This document shows, piece after piece, positions 8,964 to 18,299 of a stretch of DNA of 64,000 nt. The notes below the pieces were generated by a model. It was given only the letters and a program-made list of their open reading frames with translations, was not told the DNA's origin and made no database searches. Positions within the stretch are counted from its first letter, which is position 1; each line of letters begins with the position of its first letter. The translations under genes and the position numbers were made by a program. The stretch comes from Ignavibacteriales bacterium. Lineage in GTDB: Bacteria; Bacteroidota; Ignavibacteria; Ignavibacteriales; SURF-24. The stretch spans positions 62,001 through 126,000 of the forward strand of contig JAPLFH010000012.1 of the NCBI GenBank assembly GCA_026390815.1, written 5' to 3'.

Positions 8964-11900
8964 TATACATCCTCCGAAAAAGTATTTCTGAGTTTGGCAA
9001 TATAAGTAACATTCGGTCTGGTATTTAATTCTTTCAAAACGTTATAGCCTAATTCGTGCTCACGGTATTTAGAAATTTCAGATTGTGGATCATTCACATC
9101 ACCAAATACAATTGCTTCTGCCGGACAAGCAACCTGGCAAGCCGTTTTAACGTCACTTCCTTTTAATGGTTTGCCTTCTTCAATTGCGTGCTGCCGTGCT
9201 TCCATAATACGCTGAATACAAAATGTACATTTTTCCATTACTCCACGCGAGCGAACTGTAACTTCAGGATTGTTTATAAGGTCGAATGGTTTTTGTTCAT
9301 AATATCCATCCGCAAAATGATCGCGGAAGTTGAAAAAGTTAAATCTTCTTACTTTGTATGGGCAGTTGTTTGAGCAGTACCTTGTTCCAACACATCTGTT
9401 ATAAACCATTTGGTTTAATCCATCAGGACTATGATTGGTTGCTGCAACAGGGCAAACATTTTCGCAGGGAGCATTGTCACAATGCTGGCAAAGCATCGGC
9501 TGGTAATTTGCTTTAGGCTCATTGGGGCTACCTGAATAATATCTATCAATTCTTAGCCAATGCATGTCTCTACCTTTTTCAACCTGCTCTTTACCAACAA
9601 CTGGAATATTATTTTCAACGTTGCAGGAAGAAACACATTGATTACAACCAACGCATTTATTCATATCAATGGACATTCCCCATTTGACACCTTTATATTC
9701 AATATCCTTTGTAATATTTAACGGATTTGTTTTTTCTTCCAGTAAAAATTCTGGATTCTTTTTATATTCAGCTAAAGTTCCTTCTCTAATAATGCCGCGT
9801 TTCAGATGCAAATCTTTTACAAATGTATCATCTAAAGAATGCTTTTCTTGTGTAGTTACAAGTTTATATGAATCGGAAGTTTTGGAAATTTTTACTCCAT
9901 TGTAAATCCATTTTGAGATCGAAAAATCTTTACCTAATAATTTATTTACATTTACTCCAACACCTTCACCAACTTCCCCAGCTTTAGTTCTACCATAACC
10001 TAATTCAACCACCAATAACTTGTCTGCCATTCCAGGTTGAATAAATACCGGAAGTTGTACTTTTCTATTTGAAACAGCTACTTCAATAACATCATTATCT
10101 TCAATATTCAAATCTTTAGCTGTTGATGCTGACATAGAAGCATAATTATCCCAAACTACTTTTGTAACTGGATTCGGCAATTCCTGAAGCCATCCATTAT
10201 TTGCAAATCTTCCATCTCCAAGAAAATAATTTTTCTTTAGGTGAAGAACGAAATCATCACCAGAAGTTGATTTTGATAATGAATTTACAGCTTGAGAATT
10301 AAACACATAATTTTGAGATGCAGTTTGATCATTAATAACAACACCAGCTTCAAGTGCTGTAAACCAGAAGCTCTTAAACTCAATTGGAGATTTTAAAACA
10401 GAATAAATATTCTTTTCCCAGTTATCCATCAAATATTGATGATAGATATTTTCCGAGTAAATTTTATTATCACCAGAAATCCAGGTAAGCAGTATTGCTT
10501 CTTTCTGACGTGATCCAAAGAGTGGTGAAATAATTGGCTGCTGCAAACTGTAAACACCAGTTCGGACATTATAATCTCCCCAACTTTCTAAGTAATGATT
10601 AATCGGAAGAACGTACTTACATAAAATTGATGTTTCATTTTCATTCTCCACCAAGCTGACCGAGGTTGCAACTTTTTTTAATGCTTTTTCATATTTAAAA
10701 TCAGGAGAGAAGTGATAAGCTGGATTAGTATCATAATGGATTACAACTCCAACTTCCCCATCATTCATTTTTCCAATTAGATTTTCCCATTCCATTTTTG
10801 TAGTTAGAGAAGTAAAATCAATTTTAACTTTTTCAGAATCGTAGAGTTTAACATTCCCTAAAATTTCATTCAAAGCATTAACTGCAATATGAACTTCTTC
10901 GGAAAGCTGACTGCCGGCATAAACAATTGACGAGCCTTGATGTTTAATCAAATCAGAAACAAGGTAGCTTACAATATCGCCAGATAAAGAATTTTTCTTT
11001 ACAAAATCATTGAGAGAATAAATATTATCTTTAACAACCGATTTTCCATTTCGTTTTTGAACTTCACTTATCAAACTCATTACAAATTCAAATTGCTGAT
11101 CAGGACGCATTCTAATTCGGTAATCAGCATTCATACCAGTCTGTGTCATTCCTCCCTCAATCACATACAACCGATTGAAATCTTTACTCTTCATTACATC
11201 ACGATTACCAGTAAACTTTCTAATATTTTCAATAGTGTTTCCTTCATTACCTAAAAAGTCCGCATCAAGTGCCAGGATTACTTTTGCATTTTCCCATTTA
11301 ATAATTGGAAATGTTCCCGATTTATAACTTTTTTCCCAGGCATTGTTTCTATTTTGATCATCAAATAATTCGTAAGAATAGATTTTTGCAGTTGGATATT
11401 TTACAAGAAAATCATCAAACAATTTCTTTTCTGTTGGGGAAAGAATTGAATGAGTAATGATTGCAATTTCTTTTCCATCTTTGGCAGCATTACTTAATGC
11501 TGGAAGAATAGCATCATCTGCTTTTTGCCAGGATATTTCTGTTCCAAATCCGTTAACCATTTTTAAAGGAGATTTTAATCTATTTGGATCGTACAAATTA
11601 AGAATATTTGCCTGCCCAACAGAACAAATCTTTCCAATATTTATTGGATGGTCGGGATTGCCATCAATTTTAATTGGTCTTCCTTCCCTGGTTTTTACTA
11701 ATACGCCACAAGCTTGTGAACACCCATTACAAGTTGAAGCATAATAATTAGCAATACCCGGGATAACTTCATCCGGTTTTTTATTATAAGGAACAATCTC
11801 TCCTTTGTCGCGATAGTTTGAACAGTTAGCCGCAGCAAAAGCAGTTGATGCTCCAAGCAAAGCTAAAAATTTTCTTCGTGATAAACCGGATAATTTAGAA

Positions 11901-12037
11901 AGTTCGAAATCATCTGTAACACCTTTCATAAATTCATTGGCTTTAGCTTCATATGAATCTGGATCGTTATTTAATTCTTTCAAACTTTTCCAATAGTTTG
12001 GATCTTTTCCATCGAGATGATTTTCAGAAGTACTCAT
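8963..12037 (-). CDS. actB: Alternative complex III iron-sulphur subunit ActB
   Basis: A 1024-residue fusion of a molybdopterin-oxidoreductase-like domain (about 85-740) and a four-cluster ferredoxin domain (about 785-1000). A twin-arginine leader, [12 protein letters not shown], lies at 53-64, preceded by the acidic N-terminus usual for ActB. The ferredoxin part shows [35 protein letters not shown] and CTFC/CQVACP groups. It carries electrons from the quinol site to ActA. The first domain keeps C103-x2-C106-x3-C110-x27-C138, the spacing that binds an extra 4Fe-4S cluster in true molybdoenzymes. The ATG overlaps the upstream small gene as ATGA. Export would require TatC, encoded nearby at 14299-15066. 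Confidence 0.97.
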   Translation of the reverse strand: MSTSENHLDGKDPNYWKSLKELNNDPDSYEAKANEFMKGVTDDFELSKLSGLSRRKFLALLGASTAFAAANCSNYRDKGEIVPYNKKPDEVIPGIANYYASTCNGCSQACGVLVKTREGRPIKIDGNPDHPINIGKICSVGQANILNLYDPNRLKSPLKMVNGFGTEISWQKADDAILPALSNAAKDGKEIAIITHSILSPTEKKLFDDFLVKYPTAKIYSYELFDDQNRNNAWEKSYKSGTFPIIKWENAKVILALDADFLGNEGNTIENIRKFTGNRDVMKSKDFNRLYVIEGGMTQTGMNADYRIRMRPDQQFEFVMSLISEVQKRNGKSVVKDNIYSLNDFVKKNSLSGDIVSYLVSDLIKHQGSSIVYAGSQLSEEVHIAVNALNEILGNVKLYDSEKVKIDFTSLTTKMEWENLIGKMNDGEVGVVIHYDTNPAYHFSPDFKYEKALKKVATSVSLVENENETSILCKYVLPINHYLESWGDYNVRTGVYSLQQPIISPLFGSRQKEAILLTWISGDNKIYSENIYHQYLMDNWEKNIYSVLKSPIEFKSFWFTALEAGVVINDQTASQNYVFNSQAVNSLSKSTSGDDFVLHLKKNYFLGDGRFANNGWLQELPNPVTKVVWDNYASMSASTAKDLNIEDNDVIEVAVSNRKVQLPVFIQPGMADKLLVVELGYGRTKAGEVGEGVGVNVNKLLGKDFSISKWIYNGVKISKTSDSYKLVTTQEKHSLDDTFVKDLHLKRGIIREGTLAEYKKNPEFLLEEKTNPLNITKDIEYKGVKWGMSIDMNKCVGCNQCVSSCNVENNIPVVGKEQVEKGRDMHWLRIDRYYSGSPNEPKANYQPMLCQHCDNAPCENVCPVAATNHSPDGLNQMVYNRCVGTRYCSNNCPYKVRRFNFFNFRDHFADGYYEQKPFDLINNPEVTVRSRGVMEKCTFCIQRIMEARQHAIEEGKPLKGSDVKTACQVACPAEAIVFGDVNDPQSEISKYREHELGYNVLKELNTRPNVTYIAKLRNTFSEDV

Positions 12038-12216
12038 CCGTTTAATCCTCTCTTATTTCTTTTAACTGCAAGTGGATGTATTTCAACTTTTATACTCTGT
12101 GTATTTCTTTTATTAGAAAAGAGTGCTTTGAATGGAATAGCACTTAAAACTATAGCTGCAATTGTCCCTTTTCCAAATAATTCAAAAAAATTTCTTCGTT
12201 TAATATTTTTTCCCAT
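12034..12216 (-). CDS. Small twin-arginine leader protein between actA and actB
   Basis: A 60-residue protein beginning MGKNIKRRNFFELFGKG, a good twin-arginine leader (RR-x-F-F), followed by a hydrophobic stretch IAAIVLSAIP and a basic tail ending [10 protein letters not shown]. No cofactor motif remains after the leader. I chose the ATG at 12216, just after the actA stop, because the ACTCCATTACC region upstream on this strand gives little support to the longer in-frame start at 12261, which would overlap actA. Its TGA overlaps the actB ATG, so the two are translationally coupled. It may be an assembly factor or a small subunit of ACIII. Its function is unknown. Confidence 0.72.
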   Translation of the reverse strand: MGKNIKRRNFFELFGKGTIAAIVLSAIPFKALFSNKRNTQSIKVEIHPLAVKRNKRGLNG

Positions 12217-12226
12217 TTTCACTCCA

Positions 12227-12796
12227 TTACCGATGACAGGCGAAACAATTATCCGGACCAATATTTATCCCGGCAAGTTTAGGGGAATATTGTTGAATAT
12301 TTTTATGGCAATCCAGGCAGCTTGCCATTGTAAAAGATTTAATTTGTTGAACTGCATCCATATTTTGAATATTCCCATGGCAGCTAATACAATCAATTCC
12401 CTTGTTTACATGAACACTATGATTGAAATAAGCAAAGTCTGGTACGCGATGTATTCTTTTCCATGGAATCGGGATTCCCTTTTCATAATACTTAGTTAGC
12501 TTAACAATTTCCGGCTTGCTTTTACGAGCAACTGAGTGGCAATTCATACAAATATTTGCAGATGGTACAACAGCCTGCCGTGACTTTTCTACACCTGTAT
12601 GGCAGTACTTACAGTCTATTCCCATCGTACCAGCATGAAGTTTATGAGAAAACTTAATTGGTTGTTCCGGTTGATAGCCAATTCCATCTCTTTCTGGTCT
12701 TGACACATAATATGTTATTGCAAATGAAATAATAATTACAAAAGCTGTAATTGGAAGACGTACTTTAAGGATATAATCCAGTACAGATTTTTTCAT
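12227..12796 (-). CDS. actA: Alternative complex III pentahaem cytochrome ActA
   Basis: A 189-residue periplasmic cytochrome anchored by one N-terminal helix (about 14-31). Five haem-binding motifs are visible: CKYCH (62), CMNCH (83), CISCH (136), CLDCH (160) and CFACH (184), matching the five haems of known ActA. It receives electrons from ActB and passes them to the monohaem subunits. It is the first gene of the operon, with AGGAAATAA just before the ATG. The next gene to its 5' side is 529 bases away, so the operon promoter should lie in that gap. Confidence 0.96.
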   Translation of the reverse strand: MKKSVLDYILKVRLPITAFVIIISFAITYYVSRPERDGIGYQPEQPIKFSHKLHAGTMGIDCKYCHTGVEKSRQAVVPSANICMNCHSVARKSKPEIVKLTKYYEKGIPIPWKRIHRVPDFAYFNHSVHVNKGIDCISCHGNIQNMDAVQQIKSFTMASCLDCHKNIQQYSPKLAGINIGPDNCFACHR

Positions 12797-13325
12797 TTAT
12801 TTCCTGAATCTATTAATAAATTAACCCTTCAACAAATTAGCAAGAGGACGTAAAAACCTTTGACGAATATTTTTATATAAGGAACTAAGTAAGTAATAAA
12901 ATATAAATTTCATAAAAAATAAGCATCCAGAATCTAATCCTTACTTTAAATAATTTAATAAAATCAAAATCAAAACAAAAGAAATAATATAAAGATTCCC
13001 GATAATTTTAAATTTTAATAAATATCTATGAGTCCACTCTAAAAAGCCCAAATACTCAAATTGTCATTCCCACGAACCTGCCAGCGGGAGGCGGGAGTGG
13101 GAATCTATTCAAAATTCTATATTCTTTAGATTCCCGCTTGTCTGCTGCAAACAGGTTTTCACGGGAATGACCTTTTTAGATCAGACTCATCTATAAAATA
13201 TCAATGATTTTGTATACTTAAATTAACTGATATAAATCGGAGAGAGTTTTATTGTGTTGGAAGCTTTTAATTTGTGATATTTACGTTAACTATTTATCAA
13301 AAGAAACTAATTCTTATAGTTTGAT
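12797..13325. other. 529-base gap upstream of the respiratory operon
   Basis: No convincing gene on either strand. The 12800-13010 part is very AT-rich and should hold the actA promoter, but I found no clear match to TTG-N19-TAnnTTTG on the minus strand. The middle holds a long palindromic element (13028-13190). The stretch 13191-13325 is AT-rich and featureless. Confidence 0.7.
13028..13190. repeat. Nested palindromic element with ATTCCC/GGGAAT arms
   Basis: Paired segments are arranged symmetrically around about 13117: ATGAGT (13028) with ACTCAT (13185), CTAAAAAG (13039) with CTTTTTAG (13172), GTCATTCCC (13063) with GGGAATGAC (13163), and GGGAATCTA (13099) with TAGATTCCC (13127). It is much more GC-rich than its flanks. 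The pattern resembles dispersed palindromic repeats or a small non-autonomous mobile element. No open frame is present. The 13-mer GAATGACAATTTG recurs at 62921. Confidence 0.75.
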
Positions 13326-14306
13326 TTAGTTAGTCCGTTCAACAATAAAATCAGCAAGTGCTTCCAGCGAAGTTTTGCTTGGTGAATCTGGAAACGCAGC
13401 CAGATTAGCTTTTGCGGTTTTAGAAAATTCAAGCGCTATTTTTTCGGCATATTCAATACCGTTGTATTTTTTTACAAAACCGATAATTTCTTTAATGTTA
13501 TCTTTTTTACCTCCAATCTTAATCAACTTAATTATTTTAGATGCTTCAGGTTTATCCGCTTTAGAAAGGGAATGAATCAAAGGCAATGTAATTTTCTTTT
13601 CTTTAATATCTCCACCAAGCGGTTTACCAATTAAACTTGACGTTCCAATATAATCAAGTATATCATCGCGGATTTGGAAAGCCATTCCGATGTTCTCACC
13701 ATATTTTCGCATTGCTTCATGGAGTTCAATATCTGTTGTTGAACTTGCAGCACCAATCTGGCAGCAGGTTGAAAGCAAAGAAGCTGTTTTATCAGATATA
13801 ATTTTAAAATAAGTTTCTTCATCAATATCGAGCTTTTTTGTTTTGCCAATCTGAAGTAGTTCACCTTCAGACATTCTTTTAACTGCGTTTGTAATTATTC
13901 CTAGAAAATCGAAATCCTTTCCATCAACTGCAATCATTAAACCACGGCTTAAAAGGTAATCCCCCATTAATACTGAGACTTTATTTTTCCAAATAGCATT
14001 TATTGATGGTAGTCCTCTTCTTTTATCAGCATTATCAACAACATCGTCATGGATGAGTGTGGCTGAATGAAGTAGCTCAACTAAGATAGCACCGCGATAC
14101 GTTCTAATAGAAATTTCACCAGCAACTTTACTGGAAAGCAATACTAAGAGTGGTCTTATCTTTTTCCCTTTTTGTTTTAAAATGTAACGGGTAACCAGGT
14201 CCACCAATCCAACTTTGGATTTCATCGATTGTTTGAAGAGTTCATTAAACTGCGCAAGTTCTTCTTTAATCGGATTACTTATATTTTCAAGATTAATACT
14301 ACTCAA
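13326..14306 (-). CDS. All-trans polyprenyl diphosphate synthase
   Basis: A 326-residue member of the trans-isoprenyl diphosphate synthase family. Both aspartate-rich motifs are present: IHDDVVDNADKRRG (about residues 88-101) and IRDDILDYIG (about 212-221), with KKIRPLLVLL upstream. It condenses isopentenyl diphosphate into a long chain, probably the side chain of the respiratory quinone. Chain length cannot be read reliably from the sequence, so products such as octaprenyl or heptaprenyl are equally possible. Its start overlaps the end of tatC by 8 bases, so it is co-transcribed with tatC and glyA. Confidence 0.92.
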   Translation of the reverse strand: MSSINLENISNPIKEELAQFNELFKQSMKSKVGLVDLVTRYILKQKGKKIRPLLVLLSSKVAGEISIRTYRGAILVELLHSATLIHDDVVDNADKRRGLPSINAIWKNKVSVLMGDYLLSRGLMIAVDGKDFDFLGIITNAVKRMSEGELLQIGKTKKLDIDEETYFKIISDKTASLLSTCCQIGAASSTTDIELHEAMRKYGENIGMAFQIRDDILDYIGTSSLIGKPLGGDIKEKKITLPLIHSLSKADKPEASKIIKLIKIGGKKDNIKEIIGFVKKYNGIEYAEKIALEFSKTAKANLAAFPDSPSKTSLEALADFIVERTN

Positions 14307-15066
14307 CTCTTTTCTTCTGAGAAATTTTTGAAACCAAGATGCTTATTTCATACAACAACAATAATGGAACAGCTAAAACGACCTGCGAAACAGGATCTGT
14401 TCCAGGTGTTAGAAAAGCTGATAAAATAAAAATTACAACTATGGCATGCTTCCTGTATTTTCTCATAAACTTTGGAGTAAGAATGCCAAGCTTGGAAAGA
14501 AAAAAAGAAATCATAGGTAATTCAAACACTACACCGGCAGCAAGCATTATACTTGTAATGATCGAAAAATATTCGTCTATGGCAAAATTGTTTTCTATGG
14601 ATTTTGAACCAAAGCTTGCTGCAAACTTTAAGCTAAGCGGAATCATTAAAAAATATGCAAATACAATTCCTGCTAAAAAACAAAAAGTAGAAAATGCAGC
14701 GATTGATGAAATATATTTTCTTTCTTTCTTACGCAGTGCTGGAGCAATAAATTTCCATAGTTGAAAAAATAAATTGGGAAGGCTAATAACAATTCCACCA
14801 ATAATTGCAATTTGCATGTATAACATTAACTGACCAAAGGGACGGAGGTTCTGAAGTTTTGCCCCCATATGTTTAGCCGGGATAAGCAAGATATTATCTA
14901 CAAGAAAGTCGATGAAAATCCAACAGATTATAGTACCAACAACCAATCCAATAATTGAGTATATAAGACGCCATCGAAGCTCTTCAAGATGGTCGAGGAA
15001 GGACATCTCCATTTCTTCGTCAACTTCATCATTACCAATGTTATTGATGGTTTCTTCTACTGCCAC
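14299..15066 (-). CDS. tatC: Sec-independent protein translocase TatC
   Basis: A 255-residue membrane protein with six helices and the family signature SFLDHLEELRWRLIYS (about 22-37), which includes the conserved Glu used in twin-arginine recognition, and FELPMISFFLSKLGI in the second half. It recognises twin-arginine leaders; ActB and the small protein at 12034-12216 are likely clients. The start at 15066 is a GTG with no clear ribosome site and gives an acidic 20-residue extension. ATG codons at 15012 and 15006 would give a TatC of more usual N-terminus. No tatA/B gene is seen here. Confidence 0.95.
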   Translation of the reverse strand: MAVEETINNIGNDEVDEEMEMSFLDHLEELRWRLIYSIIGLVVGTIICWIFIDFLVDNILLIPAKHMGAKLQNLRPFGQLMLYMQIAIIGGIVISLPNLFFQLWKFIAPALRKKERKYISSIAAFSTFCFLAGIVFAYFLMIPLSLKFAASFGSKSIENNFAIDEYFSIITSIMLAAGVVFELPMISFFLSKLGILTPKFMRKYRKHAIVVIFILSAFLTPGTDPVSQVVLAVPLLLLYEISILVSKISQKKRVE

Positions 15067-15072
15067 GATTTT

Positions 15073-16371
15073 TTATTTGTATAATTCCGGATATAGTGGA
15101 AATTGTGAACAAAGATTAATCACTTCGTTATTAACTTCGCTTAATACTTTTTCATTATTAACATCTGAAAGTACTTTATTTATAAGACTTGAAATAATTT
15201 CCATCTGCTCTTCTTTCATTCCGCGAGTTGTCATTGCAGGTGTACCGATTCTAATTCCGCTTGTTACAAAAGGACTTCGTTGATCAAATGGAACCATATT
15301 TTTATTTACAGTAATGCCAGCCAAACCAAGGGATATTTCTGCTTGTTTACCAGTTATATTTTTATTTGTCAAATCTAAAAGCATAACATGGTTATCAGTT
15401 CCATCAGAAACAATTTCATAGCCATATTCCTTCAACTTCCTGGCAAGTACCTTGGCGTTTTTAATAACCTGTTCTGCATAAATTTTAAAGGAATCCTGAA
15501 GACACTCACCAAATGCTACAGCTTTTGCCATAATAATATGCATCAATGGTCCACCTTGAATACCTGGCATAACCATGCTATCAAATATTTCAGAAACTAA
15601 TTTTAGTCTATCTCCTTTTGGAGTTTTAATTCCAAGTTTATTCTCCGAGTCTTTGCCAACCAAAATAATTCCTCCACGTGGACCACGTAAAGTTTTATGC
15701 GTAGTTGAGGTTACAACATCACAATATGGAAGCGGATTGTTAAGTAATCCTTTGGCAATTAAACCAGCAGGATGAGCCATATCGCACATAAGTAATGCAC
15801 CTACTGAATCTGCAATTTCCCTGAACTTTGCATAATCCCAATCACGTGAATAAGCACTTGCACCGGTTATAATCATTTTAGGTTTTTCTTTTTTTGCAAG
15901 ATCAGCTATTAAATCATAATCAAGTACTTTGGTTTCCGGATGAAGTGAATAACCAACTGCCCGGTAAAGAATTCCCGAAAAGTTAACAGGTGAACCATGT
16001 GTCAAATGTCCCCCGTGGGCTAAGCTTAATCCAAGGAAAGTATCCCCAGGTTTTAGGAAAGTCATAAACACAGCCATATTAGCCTGCGAACCGCTATGCG
16101 GTTGAACGTTCACATATTCTGCATCAAATAATTTTTTTAGTCTGTCGCGGGCAATATTTTCCGCCATATCTACAACTTCACATCCACCATAATATCTTTT
16201 TCCGGGGTATCCTTCCGCATATTTATTTGTTAAGACAGAACCTGCTGCTGCAAGCACAGCAAGACTAACAAAATTTTCGGAAGCAATTAATTCAAGATTA
16301 TTTTGTTGACGGATTATTTCTTTTTCCGCAACATTAAGAATTTCTGGGTCGGTGTTTAAGTATTTCAGCAT
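15073..16371 (-). CDS. glyA: Serine hydroxymethyltransferase
   Basis: A 432-residue PLP enzyme interconverting serine and glycine with tetrahydrofolate. The PLP lysine lies in [14 protein letters not shown] (about residue 227), with [13 protein letters not shown] near 52-64 and [11 protein letters not shown] near 91. It is complete at both ends. The C-terminus contains an imperfect 9-residue duplication, VLSDVNNEK followed by VLSEVNNEV, from a 27-base tandem repeat at 15121-15174. It sits 6 bases upstream of the tatC GTG codon and is separated from rpiB by a 227-base gap in which I see no feature. Confidence 0.97.
   Translation of the reverse strand: MLKYLNTDPEILNVAEKEIIRQQNNLELIASENFVSLAVLAAAGSVLTNKYAEGYPGKRYYGGCEVVDMAENIARDRLKKLFDAEYVNVQPHSGSQANMAVFMTFLKPGDTFLGLSLAHGGHLTHGSPVNFSGILYRAVGYSLHPETKVLDYDLIADLAKKEKPKMIITGASAYSRDWDYAKFREIADSVGALLMCDMAHPAGLIAKGLLNNPLPYCDVVTSTTHKTLRGPRGGIILVGKDSENKLGIKTPKGDRLKLVSEIFDSMVMPGIQGGPLMHIIMAKAVAFGECLQDSFKIYAEQVIKNAKVLARKLKEYGYEIVSDGTDNHVMLLDLTNKNITGKQAEISLGLAGITVNKNMVPFDQRSPFVTSGIRIGTPAMTTRGMKEEQMEIISSLINKVLSDVNNEKVLSEVNNEVINLCSQFPLYPELYK
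15121..15174. repeat. 27-base imperfect tandem duplication in glyA 3' end
   Basis: Two adjacent 27-base units encode VLSDVNNEK and VLSEVNNEV near the C-terminus of GlyA. The unit is a multiple of three, so the reading frame is kept. The copies have diverged mostly at silent positions. Confidence 0.7.
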
Positions 16372-16598
16372 AAAGTACTTCTAAATTTAATAATGGAAAA
16401 ATGAAATGTTGGGATAATTGGAAAACTATGAATAAATAATTTTGGATTAAGATACTTTTGTTTCCCAGTTTCCTTCTTCACTTTTAATTTATAATGAGTT
16501 TTTAAATGCTAACAATTTATTTCCAATATTACCAGGAAGAGAACAAGTTTTTCAATATCGTAAGATTAATACTTTCAATCGAAATTCTTCAACAATTC

Positions 16599-17027
16599 CT
16601 ATCCTTCAATTTTTTCCACTCTTCTAGAATGTCTTCCATCCTGGAATTTAGAATTTAACCAGGCTTCTACAATTGGAATAATTTCTTTTTCATCAGTCAA
16701 TCTGGAAGCAAGTGATAAAAAGTTTGAGTCATTATGCTCAATGGATAATTTAGCCATCAAAATATTTAATACTTGTGCTGCTCTAATACCTTTAACTTTA
16801 TTTGCAACCACTGCAACCCCAATACCGGAACCGCAAACTCCTATGCCCTTTACTGCTCTTCCCAGTGATACATCTAAGGCGGCAGGGCGAACGAAATCAG
16901 GATAATCAACTGACTCCTCAGAAAAACATCCATGGTCAATAACTTCAATTCCTTTTTCAGTCAAATAGATTTTTATCAACTCTTTATATTTATAACCTGC
17001 ATGATCAGCACATAGGGAAATTGTCAT
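16599..17027 (-). CDS. rpiB: Ribose-5-phosphate isomerase B
   Basis: A 142-residue RpiB/LacA-fold sugar-phosphate isomerase that interconverts ribose 5-phosphate and ribulose 5-phosphate. The motifs are SLCADHAGY at the N-terminus, VDYPDFV, and the active-site loop GVCGSGIGVAVVANK (about residues 62-76), with the catalytic Cys. I set the start at the ATG 17027: GGGAG lies 9 bases upstream, and the alternative GTG at 17042 lies inside the preceding gene. It begins 5 bases after the stop of the barrel protein gene, so it is in the same operon. Confidence 0.94.
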   Translation of the reverse strand: MTISLCADHAGYKYKELIKIYLTEKGIEVIDHGCFSEESVDYPDFVRPAALDVSLGRAVKGIGVCGSGIGVAVVANKVKGIRAAQVLNILMAKLSIEHNDSNFLSLASRLTDEKEIIPIVEAWLNSKFQDGRHSRRVEKIEG

Positions 17028-17031
17028 ATTA

Positions 17032-18279
17032 CTATCTCCCACTTCTTAAAAACCATAATTCCCCAAAGTTAATTGATAAATTAAACCTGAGGAGATTTTC
17101 TTTTAACAGGTTTAAATCCGTTGTACCTCGTATTCCATATTCTAAACTGACATCAATAGAGCTGGTATAATCTAAAGGAAATGTTAATCCACCTAAAACA
17201 GAATACTGGTTAATTCCCTTTCCGTTCACTTTATATTGTGTTTGTTCATAATTTATTCCGCCACGTAAAATAATGCTATTCCAGAAACTTGATGACAAAT
17301 CATCTGAAATTTTATATTCTACTCCTGCGCTAATTTTCTGTAAATTTTGTAAATCTGGATTTACTAAATCCCGTAATTTGTAATTGCTCCATGATTGATA
17401 AAAATAATCCATAACGAATAAATACTTACCAGATGAAAAGGCAAGACCAGTCCCAAAACTTATAGGAAGTTCAGCCTGGGTATTTCCAGCAGCTAAATCA
17501 ATTGTACTAACAATGCTGGTTTTATTACCAGAATAAATAGTTTGAGTTTCTGTAGTATCAACATTTATTTTATTTGAAATGCTTAAAGTTGCACCGATCC
17601 GAAGATTTTTTATAAAATCAATTCCTAAACTTTTAGAAAGATCATTTGAAATCAATCCAAATGTACCACCAATTCCGTGTAATTTATATCTTGTCGAATA
17701 TTCAGAATTAAGATAATTTTCATCAAGATAAATAAGATTGGAAACGTAATCTATATTGCCAACATAATAATCAAGAGAAGCTCCAAAATTCCAATCAAAT
17801 GGAAGAGAATAAGAGGTTCCTAAAAATACTTTAGAAACGCTTCCCTTCCCTTCAAAATTTAAGTTATGAGTAATATCAGAATTAACTGTTTGAGAAACCA
17901 GGAATTTTACCCTGGAATACGGAACAATTCCTAAAACTAAAGAAACACCATAATCTTTTTGAATTGGGATTCCCAGGACGAATCCAGAAAAATATGAATT
18001 TGAAAAGAACGAACTTGTTGTTTGATCTTTTGTCTGAAAAGATTCCACGTTTATACCGGTTTCAAACCTTGTAATATTTAATCTGGTCCAACTTGCTGGA
18101 TTAAAATCGCTTATGTTATCTTTATCAAATAAAGCTGTTCCGAGCCCGCCCATAGAAATGCGTCTTGCTGATTGTGAATTGTAAATATCACCTAAGCCAA
18201 TTCTTGTATAACCAGATCCTCCTTCAGCTAAAAAAACTGAAGGGAACAATAGTAAGATTAATATTTTTCTAATTTTCAT
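17032..18279 (-). CDS. Outer-membrane beta-barrel protein, function unknown
   Basis: A 415-residue protein with a signal peptide (KILILLLFPSVFLAEG) and then many alternating hydrophobic strands typical of an outer-membrane barrel. The N-terminal stretch SARRISMGGLGTALFDKDNISDFNPASW resembles the start of FadL/PorV-like barrels in Bacteroidota, where a hatch segment has an MGG...NPA motif. The last strand is LRFNLSINFGELWFL. It lies between a lipoprotein gene (20 bases upstream) and rpiB. A transport role is possible but I cannot name a substrate, and no motif specific to type IX secretion is evident. Confidence 0.8.
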   Translation of the reverse strand: MKIRKILILLLFPSVFLAEGGSGYTRIGLGDIYNSQSARRISMGGLGTALFDKDNISDFNPASWTRLNITRFETGINVESFQTKDQTTSSFFSNSYFSGFVLGIPIQKDYGVSLVLGIVPYSRVKFLVSQTVNSDITHNLNFEGKGSVSKVFLGTSYSLPFDWNFGASLDYYVGNIDYVSNLIYLDENYLNSEYSTRYKLHGIGGTFGLISNDLSKSLGIDFIKNLRIGATLSISNKINVDTTETQTIYSGNKTSIVSTIDLAAGNTQAELPISFGTGLAFSSGKYLFVMDYFYQSWSNYKLRDLVNPDLQNLQKISAGVEYKISDDLSSSFWNSIILRGGINYEQTQYKVNGKGINQYSVLGGLTFPLDYTSSIDVSLEYGIRGTTDLNLLKENLLRFNLSINFGELWFLRSGR

Positions 18280-18299
18280 TTTTACTCAAAAAAAAATAA

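Noticed and set aside
11457-12499. Plus-strand open frames opposite actA and actB, some with membrane-like segments
   Set aside because: They mirror conserved haem and iron-sulphur coding sequence and have no independent support.
13028-13190. CRISPR repeat or transposase-bearing insertion sequence
   Set aside because: There is only one palindrome with no regular spacers and no open frame, so neither label fits.
12797-13325. Promoter of the ACIII operon
   Set aside because: Several AT-rich stretches resemble -10 boxes, but none has a TTG box at 19-20 bases from a TAnnTTTG match, so I did not name a site.
14339-14764. Open frame on the plus strand opposite tatC
   Set aside because: It is the antisense shadow of the TatC frame; no ribosome site, no family features, and TatC is unmistakable.
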